A stretch of 11,947 nucleotides of DNA from Candidatus Cloacimonadota bacterium. GTDB taxonomy: Bacteria > Muiribacteriota > UBA6191 > JACPRK01. Both the position numbers and the translations under genes were made by a program. The notes below the pieces were generated by a model that saw only the letters and a program-made list of their open reading frames with translations, did no database searches and had not been told where the DNA came from. The DNA lies in the NCBI GenBank assembly GCA_021772705.1, contig JAJFLN010000404.1:1-11947 (forward strand). Direction: 5' to 3'. Of this stretch, positions 1 to 5,635 are shown piece by piece (the first letter of the stretch is position 1; every line of letters starts with the position of its first letter).

Positions 1-155
1 ACCAGTTTGGTCACGGAGTTCACTGAGCGCTCAGAGAACACAGAGGTTTTGGGGGAACACCAACTCTCCCGAAAAGGACCTCCGTGATCTCCGTGACCTC
101 TGTGGCCTCCGTGTAACCTCCCATGCGAACGCCTCTGAACCCATCCCCCGGGCGT
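1..155. repeat. 155-bp non-coding repeat, copy 1 (inverted 9-bp-period arms)
   Basis: This copy matches 214-368 at 152 of 155 positions with a constant offset of 213. It may begin before the window. Inside it, four 9-mers of the form nnCACnGAG (10-45: GTCACGGAG, TTCACTGAG, CGCTCAGAG, AACACAGAG) face four 9-mers of the complementary form (80-115: CTCCGTGAT, CTCCGTGAC, CTCTGTGGC, CTCCGTGTA), separated by a 34-bp G-run/A-run loop region. The single strand could therefore fold into a long imperfect hairpin. No open frame or protein start accounts for it. It resembles dispersed intergenic repeats of environmental bacteria, but that likeness is from memory and was not searched. Confidence 0.85.
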
Positions 156-213
156 GACGAGACAGCCTTCGATTTCCTGTTCCAGTAGAACCCTTTCGCG
201 CAGCGGGACAGCC

Positions 214-368
214 ACCAGTTTGGTCACGGAGTTCACTGAGCGCTCAGAGAGCACAGAGGTTTTGGGGGAACACCAACTCTCCCGAAAAGGACCTCCGTGA
301 TCTCCGTGACCTCTGTGGCCTCCGTGTAACCTCCCATGTGAATGCCTCTGAACCCATCCCCCGGGCGT
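214..368. repeat. 155-bp non-coding repeat, copy 2
   Basis: Second copy of the element at 1-155, in direct orientation. It differs only at the A/G corresponding to position 39 and at two C/T positions near 125 and 129. A unique 58-bp spacer (156-213) separates the copies. It ends 60 bp before the start of the phospholipase D-like gene, so it sits in that gene's 5' region and could affect its transcription or act as a terminator for whatever lies upstream. Confidence 0.85.
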
Positions 369-416
369 CATGGGTCATTCATGGAACAATTCCGACTGCC
401 CGTCGTAGATTGAATC

Positions 417-422
417 GGAGGT
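417..422 (+). promoter_or_regulatory. Ribosome binding site of the PLD-like gene
   Basis: GGAGGT lies 6 nt before the ATG at 429. This is a near-perfect anti-Shine-Dalgarno match and fixes the start, placing the hydrophobic signal sequence at the very N-terminus. Confidence 0.75.
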
Positions 423-428
423 AGTTTC

Positions 429-2069
429 ATGTCCGTTCTCTTTCGCACGCTTCTCGTCTCTCTTCTTCTGACCGTCACTGTTTCCACCGGAATCGCGGGG
501 CCGGGAGGGACGGCCGACTCCAGCGCCGTCTTCATCAGCGACAAGACGGTCCTCTACGACGCGCTGAAGCAGATGGTGCGGGTGGCAAAGAAGAATATCC
601 TGCTGCGCATCTTCGTCGTCTCCGACAACGACGGCGTCCTCTTCACCTCCCCCGACGACCAGCATCCGATGGCCGAGGAGTTCGTCAATCTCCTGATCGA
701 ACGAAAGGTGCAGGATCCGAACCTGGACATCGTCCTGATCCTCGATCCGATCAACTTCGTCGACTACCACCAGGTCTTCGAGTTTCCCTGGCAGAGGTGG
801 GCGGCGAAGCTCCGGAAGCGGGGCCGGCTCTTCAGGGGGCTGGCGCGGCGGCTGGAAACAACCATCGTCGTCAACCGTGCCTATCCCGAGCGCTACGAGC
901 GTTTGAAGGGGCAGTCGACCCTCAGAGAGCGCCTCCGGGATGCGGGAATCACGGTGCTCTCGGCGAACCTGTTCCACAATCCGGAGAAGAACTTCTTCTT
1001 CAAGATCAAGCCAGGGCGAGATGGGGCCGTCGACGATAGTGACGTTCGGCTGAAGACCATCAAACGCCTTCCCGACGAGTACCTCTCCGTTGGCGATCGG
1101 ATCGCTCTCGAGAAGAAGATGACCTTCTATCAGGCCTTCTCTCTCTGCGGCGACCATCGGAAATTCGCCATCATCGACGATGGCGCTCTGGCCTGGAATG
1201 CCTCCATGAACGTCTGGGACAACGACTTCTACAGCCCCGACGACGGCGTCCTGGTAGCTGGCAAGCTGGCCGGCAAGATGGTCGATCAGTTCGAGCAGGC
1301 CCGCAAGGAGTCCCTCGAGCTCTACCGGTCCCTCTACCGGGCCGGGAAGATGCCCGAGCTCGCCCAGCAATACGAGCGAGGTCCCTACCGTTACTCACCG
1401 GCGAATCCCGTCAACCTCCTCCAGGCCGGAGGCAAGGAACTGAAGCTCTCCCCCGCCGGCGGCGAGCTGCTCAGGGACGGCGACATCGCGGCCCGGCTCG
1501 TCAACTCCTTCGAGCACCTGAAGCCCGGCAGCACGGTGGACATCTATCAGACCCTCATCACGGATCCGAAGATCATCAAGCCCATCGTGACGGCGGCACG
1601 GAGGGGTGTGGTCTTCCGGATACTGACCGATTCCTATGAGAACGTCTACGGGGCCGACGCCAGCTTCACCCACGGAGTCGCCTTTCGGAACTTCAGAGAT
1701 GCCATGAAGGACGGCGCCTCCATTCTCGTACGGGCCGTGGTTCCCGACCCGAGGATCTCCGAGATTCACCGCAAGTTCGCCCTCGTCCGGGGCCCGCGTG
1801 ACGACGACAGGCAGGAGGACTACCTGCTGACCGGTTCAGCCAACTTCTCGATGCACAGCGCCGACGGCACTCAGCGGGAGCTGAACATCCTCTTCGACCA
1901 GGGGGACGTGAAGCGTCAGGCCCGGGATTTCTTCGACGCCGCCTGGGAAAACCGCCTCCCGGAGGAGCAGAACATGATCCCCCGTCTGATCCGTGAGGAC
2001 TGGCACGGCAAGGATGTCTTCTCCACGGGCTTCATCAAGTTCCTGAGCCTCTTCGGCCTCGGCGGTTGA
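429..2069 (+). CDS. Secreted phospholipase D-fold (HKD) protein, cardiolipin-synthase-like
   Basis: A 546-aa protein with an N-terminal signal peptide (hydrophobic residues 8-22, small residues around 23-25), so it probably acts in the periplasm or outside the cell. Two PLD half-sites are visible. The first is HRKFAIID (H243, K245, D250) followed by WNASMN, where the usual Gly-Ser is replaced by N257-A-S259. The second is HRKFALVR (H447, K449) followed by GSANFS (469-474) and a conserved-type E484, with R454 where the HxKx4D aspartate normally sits. Family members hydrolyse or transfer phosphodiesters (phospholipids, or DNA in Nuc-type enzymes). A region of about 130 residues (110-240) before the first motif is longer than usual. 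The start is set by GGAGGT 6 nt upstream. The CDGSH gene follows 52 nt downstream on the same strand. The fold is clear; the substrate is not. Confidence 0.9.
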   Translation: MSVLFRTLLVSLLLTVTVSTGIAGPGGTADSSAVFISDKTVLYDALKQMVRVAKKNILLRIFVVSDNDGVLFTSPDDQHPMAEEFVNLLIERKVQDPNLDIVLILDPINFVDYHQVFEFPWQRWAAKLRKRGRLFRGLARRLETTIVVNRAYPERYERLKGQSTLRERLRDAGITVLSANLFHNPEKNFFFKIKPGRDGAVDDSDVRLKTIKRLPDEYLSVGDRIALEKKMTFYQAFSLCGDHRKFAIIDDGALAWNASMNVWDNDFYSPDDGVLVAGKLAGKMVDQFEQARKESLELYRSLYRAGKMPELAQQYERGPYRYSPANPVNLLQAGGKELKLSPAGGELLRDGDIAARLVNSFEHLKPGSTVDIYQTLITDPKIIKPIVTAARRGVVFRILTDSYENVYGADASFTHGVAFRNFRDAMKDGASILVRAVVPDPRISEIHRKFALVRGPRDDDRQEDYLLTGSANFSMHSADGTQRELNILFDQGDVKRQARDFFDAAWENRLPEEQNMIPRLIREDWHGKDVFSTGFIKFLSLFGLGG

Positions 2070-2121
2070 AAGAGGATCGTGCCTCGGGTTACCATTGCCG
2101 TCCTCACCGAGGGAGGTCCTC

Positions 2122-2364
2122 ATGGTTGATCGACTCATCTGTCCGTTTGTTGAACCCGTCGTGATCGACACCGAGCCGGGGCAGTACGCCTGGTGCCAGT
2201 GCGGCAGCACCGCTGTGCCGCCCTTCTGCGATGGCTCCCACTACGGCACGGGGATCTCGCCGAAAATGGTGATCGTCAACAAGAAGGGCAAGGTCAAGTG
2301 GTGCGGGTGCCGTCAAACCAAGAAACCGCCCTATTGCGACAAGAGCCACGAGCAGATCGGCTGA
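2122..2364 (+). CDS. Double CDGSH iron-sulfur domain protein
   Basis: An 80-aa protein made almost entirely of two CDGSH-type [2Fe-2S] sites. The first is C25-x-C27 with CDGSH at 36-40 (C36, H40). The second is C61-x-C63 with CDKSH at 72-76 (C72, H76). Each keeps the 3-Cys/1-His ligand set, although the second has Lys for Gly in its core. The family (mitoNEET-related) carries redox-active clusters and is linked to electron or cluster transfer; the partner here is unknown. No signal peptide is seen, so it is cytoplasmic. The ATG at 2122 is chosen over an upstream in-frame TTG at 2095 because GGGAGG (2111-2116) lies 5 nt before it and homologues are compact. The RING-like gene starts 7 nt after its stop, so the two are probably co-transcribed. 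Confidence 0.88.
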   Translation: MVDRLICPFVEPVVIDTEPGQYAWCQCGSTAVPPFCDGSHYGTGISPKMVIVNKKGKVKWCGCRQTKKPPYCDKSHEQIG

Positions 2365-2371
2365 CTCGGCC

Positions 2372-2725
2372 ATGACCGAGCTTCAATTCGAGGCCGAGAA
2401 GGACCTCACCCCGCTCTGCGGTGACTGCGGCGAACACGCCGAGCCCTGGCCCTTCGCCTGTCCCGAGTGCGGCCAGGTCCACCACGCCCGCTGCTGGCGC
2501 ATTCGCGGAGGCTGCGCCGAGTGTGATTGCCGCACCCACGAACCAAGACCCGAAGCGGCAACTGGCGGCCGAAGGGGCAGCGCCAGGCTGCTCTGGTCCT
2601 ATCTTCGTCTCGTCGCCCACCTGCAGCAGAAATGGGGCATTCCCATGGGACCCACGGGACTGGCCGTGATCCTGTTGGCCGCCTGCAGCGCGCTCCTCGT
2701 CGCCCTTCTCTGGGCCCTCCTCTGA
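2372..2725 (+). CDS. Membrane-anchored RING-like zinc-binding protein
   Basis: A 117-aa protein. Residues 16-53 hold a paired metal-ligand array in C4-H-C3 order: C16-x2-C19, C30-x2-C33, H38-x2-C41 (in HHARCW) and C48-x2-C51, with an extra C53. The order and the HxxCW core match prokaryotic RING-finger (Prok-RING) type cross-brace zinc modules. A basic linker (residues 66-90) is followed by one hydrophobic segment (95-117) at the extreme C-terminus, so the protein appears tail-anchored with the zinc module in the cytoplasm. It follows the CDGSH gene by 7 nt, which suggests an operon. Eukaryotic RINGs are ubiquitin ligases, but no E1- or E2-like gene is nearby, so a protein- or lipid-interaction role is at least as likely. 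The family call comes from ligand spacing only. Confidence 0.75.
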   Translation: MTELQFEAEKDLTPLCGDCGEHAEPWPFACPECGQVHHARCWRIRGGCAECDCRTHEPRPEAATGGRRGSARLLWSYLRLVAHLQQKWGIPMGPTGLAVILLAACSALLVALLWALL

Positions 2726-2734
2726 ACGAGCTCC

Positions 2735-2920
2735 TCAGATGCCCAGCAGGCGTCTCAGGCTGGGCCAGTAGGGCTCCAGGATGTAGTAGAACGACACGGC
2801 GAGGACGCAGAACGCCAGCTGATGCATGCCGAACCCGGCGATAGGGCGGCAGACGGCCTGGATGAGCGCCCCGAGAATGCCAAAGGGAACGAGGATGATT
2901 CTCTCGATGGCTCGAAACAT
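2735..2920 (-). CDS. Small hydrophobic membrane protein (61 aa), unknown function
   Basis: This 61-aa minus-strand protein starts at the ATG whose complement is 2918-2920. It has an AGGAGG (complement of 2928-2933) 7 nt before the start, which is why the longer open frame reaching 3178 is not used. Two hydrophobic stretches (residues 8-25 and 33-49) are separated by a short basic turn (CRP, residues 24-26). The C-terminus is basic and aromatic (YWPSLRRLL). It looks like a two-helix inner-membrane protein or a one-helix protein with an amphipathic N-terminus. It converges on the RING-like gene with only 9 nt between the stops. I do not recognise a family. Confidence 0.7.
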   Translation of the reverse strand: MFRAIERIILVPFGILGALIQAVCRPIAGFGMHQLAFCVLAVSFYYILEPYWPSLRRLLGI

Positions 2921-2927
2921 GATCCGA

Positions 2928-2933
2928 CCTCCT
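2928..2933 (-). promoter_or_regulatory. Ribosome binding site deciding the start of the 61-aa gene
   Basis: On the minus strand this reads AGGAGG, 7 nt upstream of the ATG at 2920. It is the strongest evidence for the short form of the gene over the 147-aa open frame, whose extra N-terminus has no coding character. Confidence 0.7.
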
Positions 2934-3177
2934 GTGTACTGCCGGTCGACGCCGGCCCGACCCCACGCCCCCTTCGACAGCAACTGCCAGGCCAGTTCCG
3001 GACAGTGGTCCATCATTTCACTCCCCTGGCGCTCATTCGGCACTATGGAGGCCCATTCCGTCTCTCCCGGCACCAGACACTGTTGCCTCCTGGCGCACTC
3101 CGTGTCATGAATCGGTACAGGGGAAGCCCTGTTACCGGGCCCGTGCCCGGAATGGCCAGAGCAGGAGGGAGACATCA

Positions 3178-3813
3178 ATGGCTGAAGAGAAGGTCCTGAT
3201 GATGGAGGAGCTCTTCATCCGCGACATCGGAGTTCCTCGGCTGGAGTTCTACAGACTCCTGGAGGAGGATTCCCGGCGACTTCTCGAGTTCGTGGAGGAG
3301 GAGTCGAATCCAGAGGACCTGCGAGCCCTGGCCTCACGCGCCCTGGCCTACTTAATCCAGGACAATGACGTCATCCCCGACGACAAGGCCTTCGGTCACG
3401 TCGATGACTACGTGATCATCCTCGTCGCCTTTGACGAGCTGTTCCCCGGCGAGATCAGCCAGCTCAGCGCCGAGGCCCTTCTGGAGGCACTCCCCCTGGA
3501 TGTCCGGACCCGGGTCGTGGAGGCCATGGAGTTGGTCCTGAAATCGAAGGACTTCTTTCCACCTTCAGCGCTGAAGAAACCCCTGGAGAAGGAGTTCGAG
3601 CACTTTCGCAAGCGGCGCGATCAACCGAGGAGTCTCTGGAGCCTGGCCGTGCTGATGCTGCCCGAGATTTTCTTGAAGGGACTCCTGGAATCCGCCGGAC
3701 CCAGGGACGAGTACGGTCGCCCCATGCTGGAACGGCCAGGTCCGGTGCTGGCGGTCCTCTTCTTCCTGCTCTCGACGGTCATCATCGGAATCGTCCTGGT
3801 CTTCCAGAACTGA
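3178..3813 (+). CDS. Tail-anchored DUF1232 (YkvA-like) domain protein
   Basis: A 211-aa protein whose residues 52-88 contain the DUF1232 signature: ALAYLIQDNDVIPD (55-68) followed by GHVDDYVIILVAFDEL (73-88). It resembles the AxxYLxxPxDxIPDxxPxxGxxDD pattern of YkvA-type proteins, with the first Pro lost. An acidic helical N-terminus precedes it. A charged helical region (105-150) follows, and a C-terminal hydrophobic segment (188-208) suggests a tail anchor in the cytoplasmic membrane. DUF1232 has no settled biochemical function. The start is supported by AGGAGG at 3163-3168, 9 nt before the ATG. It is transcribed away from the 61-aa gene across a 257-bp gap and ends at a hairpin shared with the convergent small gene. 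Confidence 0.8.
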   Translation: MAEEKVLMMEELFIRDIGVPRLEFYRLLEEDSRRLLEFVEEESNPEDLRALASRALAYLIQDNDVIPDDKAFGHVDDYVIILVAFDELFPGEISQLSAEALLEALPLDVRTRVVEAMELVLKSKDFFPPSALKKPLEKEFEHFRKRRDQPRSLWSLAVLMLPEIFLKGLLESAGPRDEYGRPMLERPGPVLAVLFFLLSTVIIGIVLVFQN

Positions 3814-3824
3814 CGGAGTCGAAA

Positions 3825-3859
3825 GACGCCGAAGGCCCCGCAGGCATTCGGCGTCCTTT
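3825..3859. terminator. Bidirectional hairpin terminator
   Basis: A perfect 9-bp stem (GACGCCGAA at 3825-3833 pairing with TTCGGCGTC at 3847-3855) encloses a 13-nt loop. It is flanked by A-run on the left and CTTT on the right, so each strand reads stem then a short T-run. It begins 11 nt after the stop of the DUF1232-like gene and ends 19 nt before the stop codon of the convergent 55-aa gene, exactly where a shared terminator belongs. The T-runs are short, so efficiency is uncertain. Confidence 0.65.
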
Positions 3860-3878
3860 GAGCAAGGTGGAATCGACT

Positions 3879-4046
3879 CTAGTTGATCATGACAGTCACG
3901 TTGCTGTCTTCTCGACCGGTAATCCTCAACACCTCGATGCGGGCGTCGCCGATTTCATCCTCTATCGATGGCAGAACCATGTAGATTTCGTAACTGTCAT
4001 CGAAAAGCTGAAGCTGGCGCATCAGAGTCTGTTCACGTGTCTTCAC
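3879..4046 (-). CDS. Small hypothetical protein (55 aa), GTG start
   Basis: A 55-aa minus-strand frame starting at GTG (complement of 4044-4046) with a perfect AGGAGG (complement of 4053-4058) 6 nt upstream and a TAG stop at 3879-3881. The product begins MKTREQTLMRQLQLF and contains the stretch EIYMVLPSIEDEIGDARIEV, then a Thr/Val-rich tail ending VMIN. It is soluble and acidic in the middle, with no Cys, signal peptide or membrane segment; the strands alternate in a way that would suit a small beta-rich fold. Third-position GC is clearly lower than in neighbouring genes, which hints at a young or transferred gene. It converges on the DUF1232-like gene across a two-way terminator. No family is recognised. 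An overlapping plus-strand frame (3858-4088) has no ribosome site. Confidence 0.6.
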   Translation of the reverse strand: MKTREQTLMRQLQLFDDSYEIYMVLPSIEDEIGDARIEVLRITGREDSNVTVMIN

Positions 4047-4052
4047 GGAGTT

Positions 4053-4058
4053 CCTCCT
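4053..4058 (-). promoter_or_regulatory. Ribosome binding site deciding the GTG start of the 55-aa gene
   Basis: AGGAGG on the minus strand, 6 nt before the GTG at 4046. Its strength and ideal spacing are the main reason to accept a gene this short. Confidence 0.6.
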
Positions 4059-4488
4059 ACCGAGAGTCGGGCTAAGTCAGAAGAGTAGGCTAGTTCGAGT
4101 CAAGATGTCGGGCGGACTTCCGGGACGCTGATCCCGGACAGGACGCCTCTTTCCGGCCGGCAGTGGCCCCATGGAGGCTGAGTCCGACCTGGCATGCTGA
4201 TGAGACTGGCTGGCGGCATCGAACAGCCGGCACCTCTGCTTTCTATGGAGCTTAGTCACACTTCCTCCTCGGAGTTCCGATGACTGAGGCAAATGGACGC
4301 CTCCGGCTGACTGTGTCGATCCTCCTCAGCTATCGACAAGTTCCCCCCCAATCTGGAGACTTCTTGAACGAATATCCGCCAGATCCCCGCCCACCCGGGA
4401 CCGACGCTCCGGCAGCCACCGGCTCCCACCTCTCCAGGCCTCGCTACAGCGGGCCCCGGACACTCACCGTGGTATCCTGAAGACCTCC
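4059..4488. other. 430-bp intergenic region without a convincing gene
   Basis: This stretch separates the divergent 55-aa gene (minus) and the secreted TPR gene (plus), so it should hold both promoters. I see a perfect 7-bp inverted repeat (4119-4138). I also see a run of AGGAGG- and GGAG-like motifs near 4264-4274, on opposite strands, in front of two short frames with implausible Arg/Ser/Pro-rich products. A TATCCT at 4473-4478 could be the -10 box of the gene at 4489, but no matching -35 is visible. No tRNA, riboswitch or known RNA fold is recognised. Confidence 0.5.
4119..4138. repeat. Perfect 7-bp inverted repeat, 6-nt loop
   Basis: TCCGGGA (4119-4125) and TCCCGGA (4132-4138) flank CGCTGA. 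No T-run follows on either strand, so a terminator is unlikely. It could be an operator or simply chance in GC-rich DNA. It lies about 70 bp upstream of the 55-aa gene start. Confidence 0.35.
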
Positions 4489-5541
4489 ATGTTCCTCCGT
4501 AAAGCTGCCCTGATCTCGCTCCTCGGAGTCGGGCTCCTGGCCTCGCCGGGCCACGCTCAATCTCTCGACGCCCTGGAACAGCTGCTGGAAGAACATCCGA
4601 CAGCGGGGCTGGAAGACAGCGCCGAGGTGCCTCGCTGGATAGACGTCTCCATCACGGCCCCTGCCCCTCCGGCCCTGGGTGTCCCCTTCGAGGTAGAGGC
4701 CAGAGTCACCTCGTTGCTCGCAAGGCTTCCGGCGGCCCGCTTCGAGTGGATACTGCCCGAAGCCGTGTCCCTCACCGAAGGACCCTCCGGGGGCAAGCTG
4801 TCTCTGGAGAAGGGAAAGGCCAGGACACTCCTCTGGAAGTTGGTGGTCCGGGAGCCCCTGAACATCGTCGAAGGGCAGCTGGAACTGAGTCTGTCAGCCC
4901 GCCCGCCGAAGCGGGCTCTCTTCAAGGTTACCCGGAAGATGCCTCCGGATCAGGCGGCCCGCGTTGAGGCCGAGATCCGAAAGCTGGGACGGGAACCCAC
5001 CCGAGTGGTCACCCGCCTCGAGGTCGCCGTCGACGGCCGGGAAGGCTTCGCCGGGTTCTCCCCCCTGGTCTGGAGCAGCTACCTGGACGAGGACGGCTTC
5101 TACATCGGCGCCGGTAGTTTCATGGACGCCAACTTCGAGGCCCAGGACCTGGTGGCCGACGCCGAGCGGCTCATCGTTGCCCGCCGATTCGACCAGGCCC
5201 TGGCCCTGCTCGACCAGGCCCGGGTCGAACTGCGGCCGGATCTGGAGGCCGATCCCTTGCTGCGCTGGGAGGCGGCCAACAACGAGGCCATCTGCGAGTT
5301 CGAGACCGGCAAGACCTCCGAGGCGATCGCAGTCTGGAAGCGGATCGCCCGGGACCCTCGGTTTCGCCATGTGAAGCGATACTGCCTGTACAACCTGGGC
5401 GAGGCCCACCGCCGCCTGGGCAGAACGGCTCAGGCAATCGACTACTTCGAGTCCGCAGCCCGAGACAAGCCGGCATTTCAGCTGCCGGCCCGCAAGTTGA
5501 TGCAGCTGAAGCAAGCCCCTGCCCGCCGACAGGGCCACTGA
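4489..5541 (+). CDS. Secreted protein with N-terminal beta domain and C-terminal TPR repeats
   Basis: A 350-aa protein with a clear signal peptide (basic MFLRK, hydrophobic residues 6-19, probable cleavage after GHA at 21-23). Residues 50-147 are beta-rich (alternating hydrophobic strands, an FEWILP stretch at 85-90) and look like an immunoglobulin-like or adhesin-type sandwich. Residues 218-335 are helical TPR-like repeats: ADAERLIVARRFDQALALL, then YNLGEAHRRLGRTAQAIDYF with the A/G/Y pattern of a TPR. It therefore likely works in the periplasm as a protein-binding or scaffold factor, but no specific family is recognised. The ATG at 4489 lacks a good ribosome site; it is kept because the signal peptide starts there. 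The next gene starts 94 nt downstream behind its own promoter. Confidence 0.75.
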   Translation: MFLRKAALISLLGVGLLASPGHAQSLDALEQLLEEHPTAGLEDSAEVPRWIDVSITAPAPPALGVPFEVEARVTSLLARLPAARFEWILPEAVSLTEGPSGGKLSLEKGKARTLLWKLVVREPLNIVEGQLELSLSARPPKRALFKVTRKMPPDQAARVEAEIRKLGREPTRVVTRLEVAVDGREGFAGFSPLVWSSYLDEDGFYIGAGSFMDANFEAQDLVADAERLIVARRFDQALALLDQARVELRPDLEADPLLRWEAANNEAICEFETGKTSEAIAVWKRIARDPRFRHVKRYCLYNLGEAHRRLGRTAQAIDYFESAARDKPAFQLPARKLMQLKQAPARRQGH

Positions 5542-5598
5542 GGTCCGTATTTCGCCCTGGCCACCGCCGGACCGGCAAGCCCTGCTGATTTCCCGGGC

Positions 5599-5627
5599 TT
5601 GACCGGATCGCCTCGCCTCAATAGGAT
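5599..5627 (+). promoter_or_regulatory. Sigma70-like promoter of the ssnA operon
   Basis: TTGACC (5599-5604, 5 of 6 to consensus) and TAGGAT (5622-5627, 4 of 6) are separated by exactly 17 bp, in the short gap between the TPR gene and ssnA. A start about 7 nt after the -10 box would fall near 5634, only about 2 nt before the GTG start codon, so the transcript would be almost leaderless. This fits the absence of any ribosome binding site there. Confidence 0.5.
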
Positions 5628-5635
5628 GCTGCCTT

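Noticed and set aside
1..368. CRISPR array
   Set aside because: There are only two copies, 155 bp long with a 58-bp spacer and internal 9-bp periodicity, and no cas genes. It does not fit CRISPR repeat or spacer sizes.
3135..3150. Inverted repeat CCGGGC/GCCCGG upstream of the DUF1232-like gene as an operator
   Set aside because: A 6-bp arm made only of G and C is common by chance at this base composition. No second copy is seen in the window.
2921..3178. N-terminal extension of the 61-aa gene to a 147-aa protein
   Set aside because: The strong AGGAGG sits directly before the internal ATG, and the extension has no protein-like pattern.
3858..4088. 76-codon plus-strand frame opposite the 55-aa gene
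   Set aside because: It starts at a TTG with no ribosome site and would begin inside the terminator stem-loop tail. The minus-strand frame has a perfect ribosome site and the right terminator placement.
4197..4224. CTGATGAG followed 15 nt later by CGAAC, resembling a hammerhead ribozyme core
   Set aside because: The second core reads GAAC, not GAAA, and the intervening bases do not form the required stem II. Flanking stems I and III are also absent.
4077..4259. 60-codon minus-strand frame with GTG start and AGGAGG 4 nt upstream
   Set aside because: The product is rich in Arg, Ser, Gln and Pro with no hydrophobic core, and no terminator or neighbour logic supports it. Noted only as a possible decayed copy.
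4280..4480. 66-codon plus-strand frame with a GGAG before its ATG
   Set aside because: The second half is a Pro/Gly/Ser-rich low-complexity translation typical of GC-rich non-coding DNA. It occupies the probable promoter region of the gene at 4489.
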